A DNA stretch of 54,688 bases from an uncultured Bacteroidaceae bacterium (lineage in GTDB: Bacteria > Bacteroidota > Bacteroidia > Bacteroidales > Bacteroidaceae). Under the pieces are notes generated by a model. The model worked only from the letters and a program-made list of their open reading frames with translations, was not told where the DNA came from and ran no database searches. The DNA is taken from assembly GCA_905235575.1 (NCBI GenBank), contig CAJOLZ010000018.1, positions 1-54,688 on the forward strand. The letters are read 5' to 3'. The position numbers and the translations under genes are program-made. Each line of letters begins with the position of its first letter. The first letter of the stretch is position 1. Shown here piece by piece: positions 53,697-54,688 of the stretch.

Positions 53697-53913
53697 AACG
53701 TCATATTTCAGCAGATACAATGCCATCCTTCAGAAGCAGCAGGACATCAACCGCTATGTTCATGCGTACTTTAGCGACAATGCCAAGGTCATAATGGAAC
53801 TGGAAGGCATTGACCTCATGTTCTCCAATCAGGAAGTCAAGCCTATGCCTGTCAATGACTATCGTGAGTACATGAAAGAGCGTAAGAAAGAGGCAAAAGG
53901 CAAGCAGAAATAA
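53697..53913 (+). pseudogene. C-terminal fragment of an unknown protein
   Basis: A frame of about 71 codons is open from just after a stop at 53694-53696 to the TAA at 53911-53913. It begins without a start codon and reads YNAILQKQQDINRYVHAYFS, continues with MELEGIDLMFSNQEVKPMPV, and ends in a basic tail (KERKKEAKGKQK). It looks like genuine coding sequence, with varied composition and an amphipathic pattern, whose 5' part has been lost. I do not recognise the family. Confidence 0.55.
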
Positions 53914-53987
53914 CCTTTGTTTTCTTTTTCCCCTCTGTCAATGTCGTTGCAATAGCCAGTTATAGCAAGCCGTTTTTATCATCTGGT

Positions 53988-54083
53988 GTTCCCAAACAGG
54001 ATTTCTGGGGTTCATTTTGGGAACAACTAACCCACTAACCTTTAGCATAACTGATGAAAGTCAGTGGGTTTGCTGGTTGTTCC
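53988..54083. repeat. nested inverted repeats
   Basis: GTTCCCAAA (53988-53996) is inverted as TTTGGGAAC (54016-54024). Overlapping it, GGAACAAC (54020-54027) and AACCCACT (54029-54036) are inverted as AGTGGGTT (54063-54070) and GTTGTTCC (from 54076). Two alternative hairpins share the central strand. It could be a transposon end or a terminator of the lost element. Confidence 0.5.
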
Positions 54084-54273
54084 ATCAATCTTGAACAGAT
54101 GAATATTTGATACATAGTGGTTTGCATTTAATTAGCGAACCCTATTTAATAATAAGGGGGAAGATTCATCGCTGCACTCTGCGCTCGGCTTTGCCGCTTC
54201 TGCCCGACAACGTCGGGTGTTGAAGAATGACAAGAGTGGGGAGTCACAGCAATCCCCACACCCCCTCAAAAAA

Positions 54274-54353
54274 CGCACCGTGCTGCGACGGGTGTCGCAG
54301 CACGGTGCGGAGGCTGTCGAAGCACAGTGCGTCAAGCAACGCACTGCGGTGCG
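54274..54353. repeat. 80-bp palindromic array, copy 12 (four units)
   Basis: Units lie at 54274, 54296, 54318 and 54340 with linkers ACGGGTGT, GAGGCTGT and TCAAGCAA. A6 precedes it and TTTAA, containing the stop of the next minus-strand gene, follows. Confidence 0.92.
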
Positions 54354-54354
54354 T

Positions 54355-54688
54355 TTAATCCGGCTCCCTTCCCGTAACAATCTCCTCCCTCACTTGCCGT
54401 TCTTTCACGCCGGCGGAACTGCTGTTGAGGATGATGTTCACGATGCCCACAGCATCGGTGATGGTGATGCTACCATTTCCGTCAACATCTGCAGCAGCTA
54501 CATTGAACGTGCCCTGCGTTGTGTTCAGGATGTAGTTCACCACTGCCACTGCATCGGTGATGGTCACCTTGCCGTCGCCGTTCGCGTCACCCAGCACAAA
54601 CTTCGTGAAATAGCCCGGCTTGTCTGCTGCGTCGGGGTGAGCATAGGTGGCATCGGTGTACGATCTATCATACGCCGTTCCGTTGCCG
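54355..54688 (-). CDS. dockerin type I repeat-containing protein, C-terminal part
   Basis: The gene runs off the right edge; only the last 110 or so residues are seen. They carry a dockerin I domain with two calcium-binding F-hand repeats (LGDANGDGKVTITDAVAVVN and ADVDGNGSITITDAVGIVN), each with the DxNxDGxxxxxD loop. A charged tail (KERQVREEIVTGREPD) ends the protein. The remaining part is unknown. In Bacteroidales, dockerin-like ends occur on secreted proteins without cellulosomes. The stop touches the T-tract of the adjacent repeat array. Confidence 0.82.
   Translation of the reverse strand, partial: GNGTAYDRSYTDATYAHPDAADKPGYFTKFVLGDANGDGKVTITDAVAVVNYILNTTQGTFNVAAADVDGNGSITITDAVGIVNIILNSSSAGVKERQVREEIVTGREPD

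Larger units (their letters stand above)
53528..54354. other. scar-like region after tRNA-Leu
   Basis: There is no intact gene in about 830 bp. It holds a 5'-truncated reading frame (53697-53913), a nested inverted repeat (53988-54083), a fragment resembling the GAATGACA repeat type (54161-54232, with CCCGAC/GTCGGG at 54203-54217), and a palindromic array. It is richer in A and T than the surrounding genes. A tRNA 3' side is a common integration site, so this may be what remains of an integrated element. Confidence 0.55.

Overview
This window comes from a member of the Bacteroidota, most likely order Bacteroidales and close to Prevotellaceae. The evidence is the recurring Bacteroidetes promoter (-7 box TAnnTTTG, in several cases with TTTG about 20 bp upstream), type IX secretion (T9SS) sorting domains, a TonB-plug-like outer-membrane barrel, the DUF3822-rsmD pair, a 1275-residue DnaE, and weak Shine-Dalgarno signals. 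Most genes are GC-rich chromosomal housekeeping genes. The likely acquired material is a HipBA module at the left edge, a YoeB-type toxin-antitoxin cassette beside tadA, an AT-rich membrane protein at 31.7 kb, and scar-like DNA after a tRNA-Leu at the right edge.

Layout. 0-2 kb: hipBA toxin-antitoxin locus with palindromes upstream. 2.3-9 kb: SF1 helicase, a small DUF3822-rsmD operon, and a large outer-membrane barrel protein. 9.3-15.1 kb: aroB, a secreted calpain-like protease coupled to a small T9SS-tailed protein, alkaline phosphatase and a GH43 glycosidase. 15.1-17.6 kb: free methionine-R-sulfoxide reductase, rsgA and frr. 17.7-21.9 kb: an envelope cluster (VTC polyphosphate-polymerase-like domain, DUF4956, DUF2490, a T9SS-tailed small protein, a Cthe_2159-like beta-helix) lying opposite to and between frr and pyrH. 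22-26.7 kb: yraN-birA-pyrH (birA frameshifted), tadA, the YoeB module inside a duplication of the tadA 3' end, and psd-pssA for phosphatidylethanolamine. 26.8-32.4 kb: dnaE, trxA, a small acidic protein and the AT-rich orphan. 32.6-44.4 kb: alpha-2-macroglobulin, flippase-pepD-ridA, rsmA, a TlpA-like lipoprotein and a VanX-type dipeptidase. 44.7-53.3 kb: topA-aroK-speA-argB operon, Nudix hydrolase, and an NfeD-flotillin pair. 53.4 kb to the end: tRNA-Leu(CAA), a broken gene fragment, and the C-terminus of a dockerin-bearing secreted protein.

The most unusual signal is a dispersed, highly structured intergenic repeat. Twelve copies occur about every 4-5 kb. The standard copy is exactly 80 bp: four 14-bp near-palindromes (approximately CGCAnCRYGnTGCG) joined by three 8-bp linkers, so units recur every 22 bp. 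Many copies have an A-tract before the first unit and/or a T-tract after the last. One copy has six units and three are shorter or decayed. Every copy lies 3' of at least one gene and none lies in a divergent promoter region. No feature type I know explains it; it could be a non-autonomous mobile element, a bidirectional terminator or a phased protein-binding array.
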